Origin: Piscicola geometra
Lineage: Eukaryota; Annelida; Clitellata; Hirudinida; Piscicolidae
Reading direction: 5' to 3'
DNA length: 64,000 nt
Assembly: GCA_943735955.1 (NCBI GenBank)
Contig: OX030970.1
Coordinates: forward strand, 3,807,105 to 3,871,104
In this document: positions 13,200 to 23,476 of the stretch, one piece after another
Position numbering within the stretch: position 1 is the first letter of the stretch
Layout: every line of letters starts with the position of its first letter
Made by a program: the position numbers and the translations under genes
Notes under the pieces: model-generated
Seen by the model: only the letters and a program-made list of their open reading frames with translations
Told to the model about the DNA's origin: nothing
Database searches by the model: none

Positions 13200-13893
13200 G
13201 CACGGTTTGGTGTCACTGCTCACAACGGTGGTCCTCAAGTGCAGACATAAAGGAGGTCATTTTGTCCATCACCGCTGCTTTGAATATGGCAAGATGACTA
13301 GTGGAAGAACATGCTATGAACTTCCGAAAAAGATATTCTTTTGATTGCATGTCATGGTATTAAAAAATGCGGCAGAGCACACAGCTAAGCAGTATTCAGT
13401 AGGCTCACATAAACCACCTCGGTCCAGCAGTTCGATGACTTTTGTGGGCTTTCCCGAATCCTCTTCGTCGATGAAGCGAGCCACTAAGTCTTTCTTGCCA
13501 GATTGGCATTTTTTCTTTCTACTGATTGACCTCCCGATGCACCCAGAAGTATATACAAGGGGCAGCATGTCTTTCTCATCCAAATCAGTGGGATCATCGG
13601 CTAGTTCATCGCGCAACCACGTCCATTCCAAATCAGCTGAAGGAACTGTTTTTTAAAGTAAAGGCTAGCTCTTCAAACACGCCTGATTTAATGGCAGTAA
13701 GAGAACGAATTTATTTCTCCCTCTCCATAATTTGACGAGCACTCACATAGAAGTTGACGTCATTGAGATGACGATACCAACCAAACCGCCCCTCTATACA
13801 ATCTGATGTCCATTTTCCAAGTAGACAGTACCTAATGTCACTGTAGTTTTCAATGAGCACATTTGCGAAATTCCTCTAAACGTCTGTATACAG

Positions 13894-16080
13894 CAGGGGC
13901 GCACAACCTTTTTCAGCCTGAGGGCCAAAATTACTGAGTCTCTGGGCATCAAGGGCCGCATCAGCGTACACATAGATGACACAAGAGTGCACATTTTTAA
14001 GGAATATCATAAAAAATTAACGTTATTTAAACATGTATGAATAACTAAATGTAAAAAAACTCAAAGAATGCAAGTTTTTAATAAATGTCATTTAAAAAAA
14101 ATAACATTATTTAAAAATGTATGAATAACTAAATGGTAGTATTTTAATAAGAAGGTTAGCCTGAATGGTTGCAACAACATTGTCAATATTGGGTTCGAGT
14201 TCTGTTGTTGCAAGCCTCAAAATCGAACAAAGATTATCATCAGTCAAAGATGATCTCAGTTTATTTTTATTTGTGTTCATGACTGCCAAATTCAGACAAG
14301 ATTCGGCCAGCCAAATCTTTGACCGCTCCATATTTAACTGAACTAAGACTTCCATAAAAAGTAAAAATTTTGCTGAAACGCAAAATTTAATTTTGGTGAA
14401 CATTGAAGATCAATGACTTCTAACTGACATTGCTCAGGTACGATTCTACAGCACAAGAGAAAGGGTCACGGATGAAGTTGAATAAATCCTTATGCTCCCT
14501 GAATGCATCAAAACGTTCATTAAATTCCTTAAGTACCGCTTCACAACTGTCGTGATATTTATTGAAGTCACACTGGTGTTCCTTCTGAAAAGCTGAACAA
14601 ATAGGAAAATGACATAAATTACCAGATTGCAGATTCGAACAAAACAGCCGTAGCTTCAAGGTGAATGACAGCAGCTCTAGGTACATATCAAAGATGTAGG
14701 GATCTTTGCCTTGAAGTCGCAGATTCAATTTATTTAAGTGTTCTGTTATGTCTGTCAAAAATGCTAAGTCTGCCAACCACTGTGTGTCTTTGCCTTCGGT
14801 AACAAGGAATTTACAGATTTCCTTTCGTAACTCAACAAACCTAGTTAGAACTTTTCCTCGACTCAACCACCTTACAACAGTGTGATATGGTATACCACGA
14901 TATTCTGACTCAATGTTTTCAAGAAATGATCTGAATTGTCGATGGTTAAGTCCTTTTGCTCGTATGAAGTTCACTGATTTAAAAACAAACTTCATAACAT
15001 TATCAAAATTAATTACTCGTGTACATAGTGACTCTCGATGTATGATGCAGTGGTATGCGTGGATGGTGTCTGTTGGAATTCCTAAGTTTCGCAAATGTGA
15101 TCGCAGATGAGCAACAAGTCCTAATTCTTTACCAGTCATGGCGGGTGCACCGTCAGTAGTAACACTACAGAGCTTTGACCACTGAACGTTAAGGTTTTCA
15201 AGAACAGATTTCACTTCTCCAAAAATATCTGCACCAGTCGTACGTCCACGTAGTGAGGCCATTCCTGCTAATTCCTGAGTTAATTTACAGTTCTCATCCA
15301 CTGCACGAACAAAAACCAAAAGCTGTGTTGTGTCAACGTTATCCGTGCTCTCATCTAAGGCAATTGAAAAATACTTGCAAATGGCAAGCTTGTCACGCAA
15401 CTGTTCACAAACGTCGTTGGATAAATCAACCACCCGGCGCTGGATAGTCATCCGTGACAATGGCACTATGTTGAACAGGTCTGTTTTCTCAGGACAGACT
15501 TCTTTGCAAATGGCTTGCATGTAGTTTTTGACGAAATCACCATCAGTAAATGGTCGAGACGATCGCGCAATAATCTGTGCTACGGCACAACCGGCACGAA
15601 CAAAATTCTTATTTTCATTAACTTTTTTTGTAAAAATATTTTGCTCAGATGACAATCTTTTTACAAGTTGATCAATTATATTTTTTCTAGCTTCGTCTTT
15701 CACATCATCAAACGTAGCAGCGTGTTTGATTTCATAATGTCTTTTGCAATTGTAGTCCCTCATTACAGTTACGGACTCGCGACAAATTAGGCACAAAGCT
15801 GTTCCGCTGAAATGCTGCATAAAATTTTTTTTTGTCCATTCTTCATTAAACTGACGATTTTCTACTTCAATTTTACGCTTTGACATTCTTACTAAATTAA
15901 AACAACTAGCGTGCCAACTCAATTATCGTTCGTTATTGTCGTTTCAATCGTTTTATATTATGGATGTGCAAACAGTACTATTAAAAAAAGATGGGCGGGT
16001 GCATCGATTTAAAATTCTGTTAGGGCCGCAAATAGCCAAAATGGACTAGTTGTCTGGGGGCCGCGGGTTGTGCACCTCTG
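13894..16080 (-). mobile_element. hAT-family transposon with near-complete transposase
   Basis: The ends are imperfect 15-bp inverted repeats CAGGGGCGCACAACC and GGTTGTGCACCTCTG (13 of 15 pair). The flanking 8-mers gtatacag (13886-13893) and gtatacaa (16081-16088) differ at one base. CAGxG ends and an 8-bp duplication are typical of hAT. The only gene inside is the transposase read on the minus strand. Confidence 0.9.
14107..15922 (-). pseudogene. hAT transposase, GTF2IRD2/ZMYM-like type, frameshifted
   Basis: The main frame (15922-14420, 500 residues) starts with a BED/SPIN-DOC-like zinc finger (CLICRESVTVMRDYNCKRHY...H). It continues with ALDESTDNVDTTQLLVFVRA, CSVTTDGAPAMTGKELGLV and CIIHRESLC, the conserved RNase-H-like core of domesticated and active hATs. 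A 1-bp deletion near 14440 throws it out of frame at DPFSCAVES. The related fragment at 26916-27386 keeps the extra G. A second lesion near 14286 deletes about 30 bp where the other copy reads STYVCEQTFSVMN, the hATC core. The C-terminal tail continues in another frame to 14107. The internal start at 15886 (MSKRK...) may be the real one. Confidence 0.85.
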
Positions 16081-16700
16081 GTATACAAGATGTGAAAGTT
16101 TGAGATGTCAATCCACCTGTTTTAAAACCATCTTTCCACCTTTCAAAATAATCTGCCGCATCAAGTAGCTACTTCAACTGCCAATCTGTAGGAGATCTTA
16201 CCGCTTCCATGTACTTGTTTAGTTTGTGTATTCCTGAATAAGTTGCTAACAGAGATTTGACAAAAGTTAGAACTAGTTAATGATAGTAATTGAGAGACAA
16301 AACATGTCATTCTTATCAAAGGCAATGTAACAATCACAACAATTCATAATTTAGATAAGCAAAATCGCATAACCATGTTTATCTTACCAATATTATGACT
16401 CAAACTATGAGTCTCATAGGTATATGATTTATTACAAAATAGTTAAGAAAAACGCTCTATAAAATAGATATTTCTAAAAGAGGGAAATAAACATAATAAC
16501 ACTACCATGGTAGATATAAAAATACAGCTAGACACAAACAATGAATTTACCTTCAAAAGAATGTCTCACACCTAAAATCCTCCATAGTCTGTTTATGTAG
16601 GATACAAACATGGCATTATCATTCCATCCTTATTCATTGGACACCTTCAGTCCGGCCACAGTAGATTCGTGAAAAATATCTACAAATATATCAATTAATT

Positions 16701-17421
16701 CAACTTAACTGAGATTTGTGAACTTATAAACTTCTTCAAAACCGAAAAACAAAGACTACAGGGTCAAAAATGGATTTATACCTGATAAAAGTTTTTAGAA
16801 ACCGCATAAGTTTTAAATGTGTGTCAGTTTTAATTATAAAAAATAGTTTTAATCTTTTTTAAACAAAAATTGTAAACCATATTATTTTTTTTAACTCTAA
16901 CAAATATTTTACCAAATAAAAAGATCTTTTTACGCATTTAAAACAAGAAGAAAAGTAATATATTTGAGGTTGTTTGAATATAATTTAAAAGTTTAAAATA
17001 GATTTATTAAAATTATAATATGAATAATTGTGCAAATTGATTCTAATTTCAACTTAAATTTAGTATATTCAACTTGTTTTAGTATTGAAATATGACATTT
17101 TATCGATTTTAGCATAGGCCTCCAATGGTAAGAATAATATATAAAAACTTTAGCTTGCGTTTCCTGGTTACTACATTCATTAAAAAAAATATATGAAATT
17201 TATTATTTAAAAAATTAAGTTTATATTGAGTGATTTTAAACGAATTCCGCTCTAATTCCTATAAATAAAAAATTAACGAAAACAGATTAATAAGTTTAAA
17301 AAAAGTTAAATTTAGTCTGAAGACATTTAATTAAAATATCTGCTAAATTAACAATTAAATGATATCATTTTTATTAAAAACTAACGGGAATTAAAAAAAA
17401 TATTGCTGTTGAACATTTTAA
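16701..17421. other. AT-rich spacer before the LINE
   Basis: Strongly AT-rich with no protein resemblance and no structured repeat recognised. Confidence 0.4.
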
Positions 17422-20061
17422 AAAGAAAGTTTTCCAACTAACCCTCTTTCTCCTCGACACTCTTCATATGGTGGTATCTGTATTTTACTTAAGTCCTTGT
17501 ATTCTATCTCTGTTGACTCTTCTGTTCATTTTTCTTCCTTTGAATGCCTTTTTACTACTGTTAAACTTTCTTCTTTCAAATTTAATTTAGTTGCTATATA
17601 TAGACCTCCTAACAGTTCCTTACCTCAATTTTTAGATGATTTTCATAATCTCTCTGAATTCCTTTATTCTTTATCTTGTCCATTTTTTATTCTTGGAGAC
17701 TTTAATATCTCTAGTAATAAACCTTCTGATTTCTATGTTGCTAAGTTTCTTGAAATTCTTTCTCTTTTTAATTTATCTCAAAACTGTAATTTCCCTACTC
17801 ATGCTCTTGGTAATACTCTTGACTTTGTGATTTCTTCTAATTATAGCAAAATTAATGACTTAACATCTATTCCACTCCACTTTACTGACCACTACTTTAT
17901 ATCTTTTAAATTATCTCTTGTTCAGCCTTTTTCTAACTTCCCCTCTTCTATTGTTAAGCGCTCTTGGTCTAATTTTGATAAAATAAATTTTACTAAATGC
18001 TTTCTTTCTTCTGACTTTTGCTCTAAATCTTTTACTGATGTGGATAGTTTTATGGATAATTTCAATCTTACTCTATCTTCCCTTTTAGATATTTTTGCTC
18101 CATTTAAAACTTTCCGGTATCGTCTAATCTCTAAAAAATCCCCATGGTATTATTGTGAGTGCACGACTTCTAAGCGACTAGTTCGCAAGTATGAACGAAT
18201 TTATCGATCTACTCTCTCTGTATCCTGTTTGAATAAATGGCAAAATTGTTTCTCTTCTTATCGTACTCTCCTTTTTAATAAACACTCTTCGTTTTTTAGA
18301 AATTCTATTATCTCTTCCTCCAATTCTAAAAATAGGTGGTCTTCTTTATCTAAACTTTTACATAAAAACTCTCCTCCTCCATCTTTCTCTCCTGATGACT
18401 ATCTTGAATTTCTAACTAATAAAATATCTAATATTAGATCTTTGTCTTATAATAGGCCTACACCATCTTTTACTAAGTTCACTTCTGAATCATTATCATC
18501 CTTTTCTTCTGTCACATTGGACCATCTTACAAATATAATTAATTCTATGTCTCCCACTTCTTGTTCTCTAGATCTTATTCCTACAACCCTTTTTAAAGAA
18601 CTCTCTTTTTTATTCTATTCTATTGTTCTGGATTTGGTTAACTTATCTTTGTCTACATCTAAATTTCCGTCTGCCCTCAAATCTTCATTTATTATTCCTA
18701 CAATTAAGAAGCCTTCTCTTGATCCTGCATCCTTATCCAGTTATAGACCTGTATCTAACATTTCCTTTCTTTCTAAGGTCCTTGAAAAAGTTATTTCTCA
18801 ACAATTAACCTTCTATCTAGAAAAAAACTCACTTCTTCCTTCCTCTCAATCTGGTTTCAGAATTGGCCACTCCACTGAAACTGCTTTACTTAAACTCTAT
18901 AATGACCTTATTTTAACTTCTGATTCTAATGCCTCTTCTCTTCTTTTATGCCTTGACTTTTCAGCTGCTTTTGACACTGTCGACCATACGCTTTTATTAA
19001 ATGTTTTAGACTCTTCCTTTAATATTTCTGGTTCCTCTCTTATCTGGCTTAAATCCTACCTTTCTGAGCGAACTTCCTATGTATCAATAGAATCTTCTCG
19101 TTCTTCTTCTGTTTCTTTATCTTATGGTGTTCCACAGGGCTCAATTCTTGGTCCCTTACTTTTTATTCTCTATACTTCGGAACTACCTCATATTATTTCG
19201 TCATCTTCTCTAAACAGTCAAATTTATGCTGACGACTCCTATATTTATACATCTTTTACTGACTCTTCTCTTGACCTTACTGTTGATAAAATAACTCTCT
19301 GTCTTCAATCTATAATCTCTTGGGCTTCTTCTATGTTTCTCAAACTTAATCCGGACAAATTTGAACTCATATATTATAATAAAAAATCAAAGTCTTTACT
19401 ATCTCTTCCTTCTTTAGTTTTGCCTCCCCCCTCTTCACTCTCTCTAAACCCTTCATCTTCTATTCGTAGCCTTGGTTTTATTTTTGATTCTAACTTGTCT
19501 TTAGCTCCTCAAATTCTATCTGTTTCTAAATCTTGCTACTTCCACATTCGTCGTATTAAACAGCTTCTTCCTTTTCTCGATGATCCTACCCTACAACTTC
19601 TTGTATCTTCTCTAGTTCTGTCCAGGATTGATTATTGCAACTCTCTTTACTATGGTCTCCCTAATACTACTTTGGCTCCTCTAAATAAAACCTTCAATTG
19701 TGCTGCTCGTCTTGTTGCTCGTGCTCCTAAGTTTTCTCACATTTCTCCTTATCTTCGTTTGTTACATTGGCTACCTTTGAGATCTAGAGTGACTTTTAAA
19801 ATATGCCTAAATATGTTTAAAATTCATAACTGTAATGCTCCAATCTATCTTAAAAATCTAATTAAACAACCCCCTAAATCTGGTCTAAGATCATCTACCT
19901 TTAATCGTTCTTTTCGTTTTCCAGTTAAACACTCTTTTGCTAAACGTTCTTTTTCTTACTGTGGTCCTCTTTTATGGAATTCTTTACCTTCTTCTTTAAC
20001 TTCAACTAAGTCACTCATAACTTTCCGTCGAGGCCTGAAGACGTACTTGTTTGGGACGTGA
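17422..20061 (+). CDS. LINE endonuclease/reverse transcriptase (ORF2), N-terminally truncated
   Basis: This protein nicks DNA and copies the element RNA into it. The frame is open from 17422, just after a TAA. The truncated endonuclease reads SPRHSSYGGICILLKS, then VAIYRPPNSS and FFILGDFNISS, and ends with the FTDHYFI motif. The reverse transcriptase shows SYRPVSNISFLSKVLEK, SQSGFRIGHSTETALLKL, CLDFSAAFDTVDH, GVPQGSILGPLLFILY and the catalytic IYADD box. The C-terminal CAARLVARAPKFSHISPYL and LHWLPLRSRVTFK are characteristic of the L2/CR1/Jockey side. The first about 80 endonuclease residues are missing, so the copy itself should not be mobile, though its polymerase part looks intact. Confidence 0.9.
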   Translation, partial: KESFPTNPLSPRHSSYGGICILLKSLYSISVDSSVHFSSFECLFTTVKLSSFKFNLVAIYRPPNSSLPQFLDDFHNLSEFLYSLSCPFFILGDFNISSNKPSDFYVAKFLEILSLFNLSQNCNFPTHALGNTLDFVISSNYSKINDLTSIPLHFTDHYFISFKLSLVQPFSNFPSSIVKRSWSNFDKINFTKCFLSSDFCSKSFTDVDSFMDNFNLTLSSLLDIFAPFKTFRYRLISKKSPWYYCECTTSKRLVRKYERIYRSTLSVSCLNKWQNCFSSYRTLLFNKHSSFFRNSIISSSNSKNRWSSLSKLLHKNSPPPSFSPDDYLEFLTNKISNIRSLSYNRPTPSFTKFTSESLSSFSSVTLDHLTNIINSMSPTSCSLDLIPTTLFKELSFLFYSIVLDLVNLSLSTSKFPSALKSSFIIPTIKKPSLDPASLSSYRPVSNISFLSKVLEKVISQQLTFYLEKNSLLPSSQSGFRIGHSTETALLKLYNDLILTSDSNASSLLLCLDFSAAFDTVDHTLLLNVLDSSFNISGSSLIWLKSYLSERTSYVSIESSRSSSVSLSYGVPQGSILGPLLFILYTSELPHIISSSSLNSQIYADDSYIYTSFTDSSLDLTVDKITLCLQSIISWASSMFLKLNPDKFELIYYNKKSKSLLSLPSLVLPPPSSLSLNPSSSIRSLGFIFDSNLSLAPQILSVSKSCYFHIRRIKQLLPFLDDPTLQLLVSSLVLSRIDYCNSLYYGLPNTTLAPLNKTFNCAARLVARAPKFSHISPYLRLLHWLPLRSRVTFKICLNMFKIHNCNAPIYLKNLIKQPPKSGLRSSTFNRSFRFPVKHSFAKRSFSYCGPLLWNSLPSSLTSTKSLITFRRGLKTYLFGT

Positions 20062-20130
20062 TGGCTGAGCGCATTTGTTCACTTAGTAAAGGGCGCTATA
20101 CAAATTATTAGTGATTGATTGATTGATTGA
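17422..20130 (+). mobile_element. L2/CR1-like LINE, 5' truncated, with (TTGA)n tail
   Basis: The element begins inside the endonuclease coding region (a 5' truncation, usual for LINEs) and ends with GGGCGCTATACAAATTATTA followed by (TTGA)n. A microsatellite 3' end after a GCGCTATA box is typical of L2/CR1-group elements in invertebrates. The reading frame has no internal stop, pointing to a recent insertion. Confidence 0.88.
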
Positions 20131-20957
20131 TAATTTCGTCCGTTAATATTTTTAATGGAGCGGACGTTAACGTTAACGGACTGAAATTCACACGCCCATA
20201 CTAAGTGAAGACTTTCAAAGAAATTTGGCGTTCAATCCCAAGGGAGTCTGGCCAAAACGGCTTAAATTTCATAATGTTTTATTGAATCTCTACTAAATTT
20301 TTAATAAACAGAAGTATTCTGAGGTTGAAGAGTGAAAATCGTTGTCAAGTTTATTCTTGTAAGCAGGAGCGGAAAATAGCAGATTACGTTAAAATTAGAG
20401 CTGTTCCACGATTTAAAATTTTAATCGCCGTTAATCGAACGATTAAACATTTTTATCGAAAGTTATTCGTGTTTTAACTCTTTAGCATTTTTGACATAAG
20501 TATTAAACAGTATTTTTAATTATTTTCTTATGCTTTGGAATTCAGGTTCGAATATAACTACCGTTTTCAGACAGCAGTGTAAATCCCCACACAGTTTTCA
20601 GTTTTTTGTTGTGAATGAAGATCCCTATTTCGTCAAGTTCAATTAAAATACGGAAGATTTTGTTGTTGACATACAAATTATGTCTTATTAAGAGCCTAGC
20701 CTATGATACTTTGGTTTACTGCTGTTTGTGTCCAGGTGAATTTATTGTATACTTTGAAAATAATGGATAAATTAATTTGAGAAAGAAAGATTTTTATTTA
20801 AACTTGGTACATGTTTTTTCAAGATTTGAGAGTTATTCAATCAGTTCGGATATCGTTAATAAGATGTATTATACTGTTTAGAATGATGCATTGAATAAAA
20901 CTTCTCAACTGCCCACCACCATTGAGTTCATTAGGTCTCCATCAGGTCCACAAGTTC
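20131..20957. other. Spacer, no gene seen
   Basis: AT-rich sequence with gaacggacgttaacgttaac-like short palindromic patches near 20130-20180 and 20420. No coding evidence. Confidence 0.35.
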
Positions 20958-21865
20958 TCACCAGGATCTGTAAACCACTCTGCCGTTGAGTGGCTGCATA
21001 TCTCTGGCGTTCTTCTGAATCGTCTGGTTTTTTGGATCCCTCATACTTTTCAGTGTGTCCACCTGGGAAGAGCAGTTTTGTAGCTTAGGGCAGTGCTCTA
21101 TAACACCCAAACTCGCATTACTGTGTAAAAGTGCACAATTATTGTTAATCCAGATCGAAGCAAGAAAAAATAAGCTATTTATATAATCCTTATTTGTAAT
21201 TAAAATCAAGTAAATGACTTAAAAAACAAATCCTATTTAAGCGTTTCATAGTGTTGCACTCGCTCAAGCATACTGCAACTATGGCAATTCTGTGTCTCAA
21301 GTTCCGAAGCACTAGAAAGAGGCTGGTTGCGTGAGATTAGAAGCGCAATGTCGCATGCCACTCACAAACTTCTTGGTCACTTTCAAAGGATTTTTCAGCA
21401 CAATCCTTTTGGCGTCTTCGATGCAATCATTTCCGCTAAAGGCTTTACCAAAAAGTCCGAAATATTCAAGCTGCCATCGTAGCCGAAGAACTGAGAAGAA
21501 TTGGGAAGAATGCTTTGCAGGTTGAAGTCACTCGTCAGATCTTTGTATGCAGTCGTGTCTGCAGGTGTTTGTAAAAGAAAACATTAATCGCTATATATAT
21601 ATAATACATTTATATATTAATATTATTATATTATATATGTTAATCACACAATCTTCATGATTCTACAATGTTTTTAGGACTCGAAGCAAGAATTTACTAT
21701 GAGGAAAGACTAGAGCAAGACCTTCCCTTATGGTGTTCATGGCAGGAATGTCTTCAACCATGCTGTTGTCTTGCTGCACAACGTGATAAAGACGTTACTT
21801 ATTTTAATGATTCTTTCAAAACACCATTTATAATTTAAAATCCCGTGCGCCTTATACAAAGTATA

Positions 21866-21925
21866 TCAATCAATCAATCAAATCAATTTCTATAGCGCTC
21901 TTTCCTCAAATTCAAGAGCGCTGGT
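21866..21925 (-). repeat. (TTGA)n-tailed retroposon 3' end
   Basis: Second copy of the block described at 13074-13142, in the same orientation, within an intron of the carbonic-anhydrase-like gene. Confidence 0.65.
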
Positions 21926-22092
21926 AAATGAATTTGTTAAACAGATATGTCTTCAGATGCGTACGAAAAGTAAATAATGATATAGAAGTAGTTAAATAAG
22001 GAGGTGATGAGTTTCAAATATATGGACATCGTTAAAGAAGGGTCATCTAAGTAAGGTAATAATTGTCTAATACGTCAGTTTTCAATAGATAA

Positions 22093-22412
22093 TAGACATA
22101 AACAGTCATGTGTAGAAGATTCGTTCTGACAGTCTGTCCTTCATCTGCAGAGCTCATTTGCCTTGTGAAGTAAGTAGCCAGTGGGTGCTTGCAAGCTGTG
22201 CACTGGTGTTCAAATTGAGGCCCTGGCACTTCTTCATAAAGTTTATCTTGCACACATGACTGTGTTTATGACATAAACACAGTCATGTGTTGAAGATTCG
22301 TTCTAACAGTCTGTCCTTCATGTGCAGAGCTCATCTGCCTTGTGAAGTAAGTAACCAGTGGGTTCTTGCAAACTGTGCATTAGCGCTCAATTTGAGGCCT
22401 TGGCACTTCTTC
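22093..22412. repeat. Tandem duplication of about 150 bp
   Basis: The first copy (about 22093-22232) and second copy (about 22269-22412) both contain cagtcatgtgt, gaagattcgttct and cagtctgtccttcat, and share the remaining stretch with about 10% difference. Minus-strand translation of copy 1 is open (HPLATYFTRQMSSADEGQ). Copy 2 has one in-frame stop. It could be a duplicated exon of unknown origin, but no family was recognised. Confidence 0.75.
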
Positions 22413-22844
22413 CTTTTAAAATAAGTTTTTATTGTAGTCCGTTAGACAGTTATTGGTTGAAGATTTTAATTCCGAGAGCAAGATAAATTTAAAACCAGAA
22501 AACAAGAAAAGATATAAATTATAATTAATATAATTATTTGAAATTAAAAAAAACTAAATTATTAGATAAGAAGACAAACTATTTAACAAAATCATTAAAC
22601 GGTTAAAGCGGCTGCCAAGATGGCAGCTGCTAAACAAATCTTATTGGTATCAAAAGCTCGAAGGCCCTATCGAAGAGACTTCACCACACACCGTTTGAAG
22701 TTGTCATACTTTTAAATAAGAAAGTATCGTGAAACACCATGTATAGAGCGCATCTGATTTTTCAGATCAAAAAAGAAATAAAACTGAAAGTAAGAAATAG
22801 ATCGGAAGTATCCATCTTTTTACTTTAAATAGCGACATTGGATA

Positions 22845-22898
22845 GCTTGAATTTGAGGAAAGAGCGCTATAGAAATTTATTTGATTGATTGATTGATA
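22845..22898 (+). repeat. (TTGA)n-tailed retroposon 3' end
   Basis: Third copy of the GAGCGCTATAGAAAT-(TTGA)n block, here on the plus strand and lying between the CATGTATA motifs of the TIR element. Confidence 0.65.
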
Positions 22899-23242
22899 AG
22901 ACGAAAAAAAATGCGCTTTATACATGGTTTTTTGGTATTTCATATAAATATTAACTCGAAATTTGAAATTTTGTAGCAAAAAAATGTGTAAAACAATTGG
23001 TGAAAAAATAAATTTCATTAATAACAATTTTTGTAAAAAACAATTTTTGTAAAGAAAAATTTTGTAAAGAAAAATTTTTGATTGAACACAATCATAACTT
23101 CAAAGTAGAAAAGTTGTGAGTAAAGTTTTTCACACATAACTAGAATGATTAAAATATTTTTTAAATATATATTTATTGAATCACTATTTTATGTTGAAAT
23201 TTAATTTTAATTTCGTGAGTTTATTTCAAATCATTATTTGAG

Positions 23243-23476
23243 GGTTGTAGGTTAACTGCACACTGCACACATCGCGCTGCATGTGTTAAATGCACATTTT
23301 CTTTTGCACATTTTTTTTTACAGAAAAAACGTTAATTTAGGGTTAAGGTTAGGGTTAGGGTTAGAGTTAGGGTTAGGGTTTTCAGAAAAATCGCATTTTA
23401 AGGAGAAATTTGCAAAAACAAATGTGCATTTAACACATGCAGCGCGCTTTCGTTTGTGTGCAGTTAACCTACAACC
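23243..23476. mobile_element. Foldback element with telomere-type core
   Basis: The outer arms are a perfect 21-bp inverted repeat (23243-23263 and 23456-23476). A second matching 26-bp inverted block, GCGCTGCATGTGTTAAATGC and onward, continues inward. The centre holds a run of TTAGGG units. The whole could fold into a long hairpin with the telomeric repeat in its loop. Confidence 0.75.
23337..23380 (+). repeat. Interstitial (TTAGGG)n
   Basis: About seven TTAGGG units, two of them with one changed base (ttaagg, ttagag). TTAGGG is the ancestral animal telomere repeat. Here it is internal and flanked by hairpin arms. Confidence 0.9.

Larger units (their letters stand above)
13200..16700 (-). 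pseudogene. P-element-like transposase remnant split by a hAT insertion
   Basis: Minus-strand pieces in order: FHESTVAGLKVSNE and INRLWRIL (about 16690-16570); KLNKYMEAVRSPTDWQLK and ADYFERWKDGF (about 16240-16110); then beyond the hAT insertion TFRGISQMCSLK, GKWTSDCIEGRFGWYRHL and VNFYVSARQIMERE (about 13880-13720); then LPLVYTSGCIGRSIS and DRGGLCEPTEYC (13570-13400). These match the C-terminal half of P-element/THAP9-type transposases, where a Y-x-x-G-x-I-x-R stretch and a GK-x-x-SD-x-x-E-x-RFG-x-YR block are typical. Stops and frame changes are frequent, so it is dead. The hAT element at 13894-16080 sits inside it, with a 7-of-8 target duplication. Confidence 0.7.

Noticed and set aside
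23337..23380. True chromosome end
   Set aside because: Only seven TTAGGG units, internal, with unique sequence and genes on both sides.
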